NCBI GenBank assembly: GCA_964291275.2
Contig: OZ219799.1
Span: forward strand, 1,860,001-1,924,000
Reading direction: 5' to 3'
Source of the DNA: Bin80 sp964291275
Lineage (GTDB): Bacteria > Bacteroidota > Rhodothermia > Rhodothermales > Bin80
DNA length: 64,000 nt
The notes under the pieces were generated by a model that searched no databases, was not told where the DNA came from, and saw nothing but the letters and a program-made list of their open reading frames with translations. Positions within the stretch are counted from its first letter, which is position 1. The number at the start of each line of letters is the position of its first letter. This document shows, piece by piece, positions 62,668-64,000 of the stretch. Position numbers and translations under genes: made by a program.

Positions 62668-63020
62668 TTATTGTTGATCATCTAAAAGCACATCCACAAA
62701 GGCCCTCAACGCCACCAGGTCGTCAACACGGAAGAAGGCCCGACCCGACGATACCCGCTCAAAGTCGTCCACGATACGTAGATCGGTCCACGCTCTGGGA
62801 AGACACCGAAGCGTGTCCTGATCCACAATACAGCGCACTAATTGCACATTTCCGGTTGTGAGAACGTGTTGGCGCCGCAATTTTCGACCGTACCACGGGT
62901 GGAGAGGGTGGGTGACTTCTACCCAGTCCTCAGCCCTACTTGAAGAAGCCTCCTGGGGAGAAGGGGCATCCTCTTGAGAGCGTGATGTGTCCGCCGGTTT
63001 CGCATTTGGAAACCTGCGAT
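62668..63020 (-). CDS. DUF5372-like protein, start lost or fused
   Basis: Frame with VEVTHPLHPWYGRKL, VDQDTLRCLPRAWTDL and FERVSSGRAFFRVDDLVALR matches DUF5372 proteins, which are commonly found upstream of such recombinases. In the element itself this frame has no ATG, GTG or TTG start between its edge and the conserved region. The only open start is an ATG at 63075 inside the RT gene, giving a chimeric N-terminus (MYLGAHLRDGVLWVQL). So it is either truncated or expressed as a fusion. Function unknown. Confidence 0.6.
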
Positions 63021-63554
63021 AAATCCATAGCTGAACCCACAGAACTCCATCTCGTAGATGGGCTCCAAGATACACTTCACCATCGCATACTGGACGATCT
63101 TATCTTCCAGGGCTGCAATCCCGAGCGGTCGTGTACCCCCATCTGGCTTGGGTATATTTACCCGCCTGCTTGGGGTCGCTCGAAACGATCCGCGGTGTAC
63201 ACGCGTGCATAGATCCTCTATTCGATGATCCAGGTCCGCGCCATACGCCTTCCACGTCATGCCGTCCACCCCCGGTGATGCATCCCGCTTTAATGCGAAA
63301 TACGCCGCTTTCAGTGAATCCACATTGATGTGGTGCAGAAGCGTTGTAAGTTTCTCCTTCGGGTTCCGTTGTACGAACTCCCGTATCCGCGCAATCCCCT
63401 GGTGCACACGCGCCCATTTCTGCGCATGGTGTGTGGTGGGATATTGCGGATTCCCCTTGGGTAGAGGCCTTCGCTCCGACAGCTCCGCAGATGGTCCCTT
63501 GTTCGCTGACTTCTTCGCTACTATGCCTCTATCTGACTTCTCCTTCTCGTGCAT
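63021..63554 (-). pseudogene. ltrA: Group II intron reverse transcriptase, N-terminal part
   Basis: 178 codons starting ATG (MHEKEKSDRGIVAKK). The RT0-RT2 regions are seen: LHHINVDSLKAAYFALKRDA, SPGVDGMTWKAYG, PSRRVNIPKPDGGTRPLGIA and EDKIVQYAMVKCI, ending EFCGFSYGF. There the recombinase element begins. The remainder of the protein is at 57914-58882. The translation runs some 34 codons into the insert before a stop, giving a useless tail. Confidence 0.88.
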
Positions 63555-63770
63555 CTTAGTCTATGGCGTCTTCCGCCTTCTCTAAGCGGCCCTGTTCGAC
63601 AGCAGGACAAGATGGAGACCTCCCAGGTCCCCGCAAAATGCGTACATGCGTCCATGAGGTCTTCGACACCGTGGGCCCGCTTATCGTCTCACCATAACAA
63701 CGATCCGCGTGTTGCCTTCGACCAAGTTTACAGCCTCGGCAGCCCAAATGATAAATATTTGGCTCTTCAC
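63555..63770 (-). ncRNA. Group II intron A 5' RNA region before the RT gene
   Basis: About 216 bases of paired, non-coding sequence on the minus strand between the probable 5' end and the RT start. It includes AAGGCAACACGCGGATCG, GCGGGCCCACGGTGTCGAAG and GGGACCTGGGAGGTCTCC. The length is short for complete domains I-III, so either domain I is reduced or the 5' end lies further upstream. Its position directly before the RT supports intron RNA. Confidence 0.5.
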
Positions 63771-63772
63771 TT

Positions 63773-63910
63773 TTATGAGTGGGTAGCCTGTTTTTGGAGG
63801 TCTTCGGGGTACAGATCCAGTCCTCCGAGATAGAAGTAAATTGCATGGGCAAACCGCTGTTTGTTTCGGAATCCACGCGCACGAACTTTCTTTTTCAAAC
63901 GAATTCCCAT
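63773..63910 (-). pseudogene. Short frame resembling a transposase C-terminus
   Basis: 45 codons: MGIRLKKKVRARGFRNKQRF and HAIYFYLGGLDLYPEDLQ. The basic RARGFRN.QRF followed by IYF.LGGLDLYP resembles C-termini of ISL3-like transposases, but identification is by motif memory only. A stop lies just before the ATG in frame. It ends 2 bases before the probable 5' end of intron A, so the intron may have inserted directly behind this gene's stop. The remaining bases to the right edge show nothing I can name. Confidence 0.35.
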
Positions 63911-64000
63911 CTATTGGCTTATTGCCATGTCCGATCAGAGCTTAGTCAGTGGTTGTTAATTCTTTACGCCAATCCAACCAGTACTTTACGATCATGCTGC

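Larger units (their letters stand above)
58883..63020 (-). mobile_element. Serine-recombinase element inserted in the intron A RT gene
   Basis: A 4138-bp insert whose ends are exactly defined by the broken RT codons: GGATTT on one side and AGACCGG on the other. On the minus strand it carries a DUF5372-like gene, an HTH gene and a large serine recombinase, itself interrupted by a second intron. No inverted repeats or obvious target duplication flank it, as expected for serine-recombinase integration. Without the inner intron the element would be about 3.28 kb. Confidence 0.75.
57858..63770 (-). mobile_element. Group II intron A, interrupted by a recombinase element
   Basis: A minus-strand group II intron is recognised by its reverse transcriptase, its domain V/VI at the left end and RNA-like sequence before the RT gene. 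The 3' end (GCGAT at 57858) is supported by the matching relic at 9957-9997. The 5' end is probably GTGAAG at 63770, 2 bases after a stop codon of a transposase-like frame; this differs from the usual GTGYG start, so it is less certain. Without the 4138-bp insert at 58883-63020 the intron is about 1.8 kb, a normal size for such an intron with RT. Confidence 0.7.

Noticed and set aside
1..64000. CRISPR array or toxin-antitoxin/defence island
   Set aside because: No regular direct repeats with spacers and no recognisable cas, restriction, retron or toxin genes were seen; the reverse transcriptase belongs to a group II intron.

Overview
The window looks like a chromosome segment from a Gram-negative bacterium of the Bacteroidota/Rhodothermota group. 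The basis is gene content: a DUF4249 lipoprotein next to a CarboxypepD-plug TonB receptor, a DUF4175 coiled-coil protein, a long-form IspH, a dxr-rseP-bamA-ompH block, abundant lipoproteins with a lipobox, and very tight overlapping gene packing with few clear Shine-Dalgarno sites. The species cannot be named from the sequence alone.

Layout. 1-6.1 kb: end of moaC, floA, a decayed tnpB, ispH, two NTF2-like lipoproteins, an M20 peptidase, tRNA-Leu(CAA) and its terminator. 6.1-10.0 kb: a visibly GC-richer island directly downstream of the tRNA. It carries a minus-strand L-rhamnose cluster (permease, small membrane protein, rhaA), a rhaB gene cut after about 26 codons, and a frameshifted carboxylesterase. 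The far side is marked by a 41-nt relic of a group II intron 3' end. 10.1-21.6 kb: one minus-strand catabolic operon of ten overlapping genes (Gfo/Idh dehydrogenase, CoA-transferase, enoyl-CoA hydratase, two GMC oxidoreductases, aldehyde dehydrogenase, ABC importer without ATPase, NTF2-like protein), divergent from etfBA. 23.6-44.3 kb: housekeeping and envelope genes (chrA, DUF4175, glgC, two TonB receptors, pyrF, ybdK-like, serS, rfbD-like, thioesterase, TPR protein). 44.4-54.6 kb: dxr, rseP, bamA, three ompH/skp genes, panB, surE, a threonine dehydratase-like gene and a DUF4342 gene. The bamA 3' end plus ompH is tandemly duplicated with a 767-bp period. 54.7-56.3 kb: an L-fucose isomerase-like gene.

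56.3-64.0 kb is almost entirely mobile DNA and is the most unusual part. An IS110-family element with an in-frame TAG is followed by a nested structure. A minus-strand group II intron (about 57858-63770) has its reverse transcriptase cut in two by a 4138-bp serine-recombinase element (58883-63020). That element's recombinase gene is in turn cut by a second, ORF-less group II intron lying in the opposite orientation (59792-60648). Removing each layer restores the reading frame of the layer beneath: a 500-aa RT and a 685-aa recombinase. The order of insertion can therefore be read directly from the sequence.

Metabolically the segment joins isoprenoid precursor synthesis (ispH, dxr), outer-membrane biogenesis (bamA, three ompH/skp chaperones, rseP), glycogen precursor supply (glgC) and oxidative breakdown of small imported compounds feeding electrons to ETF.
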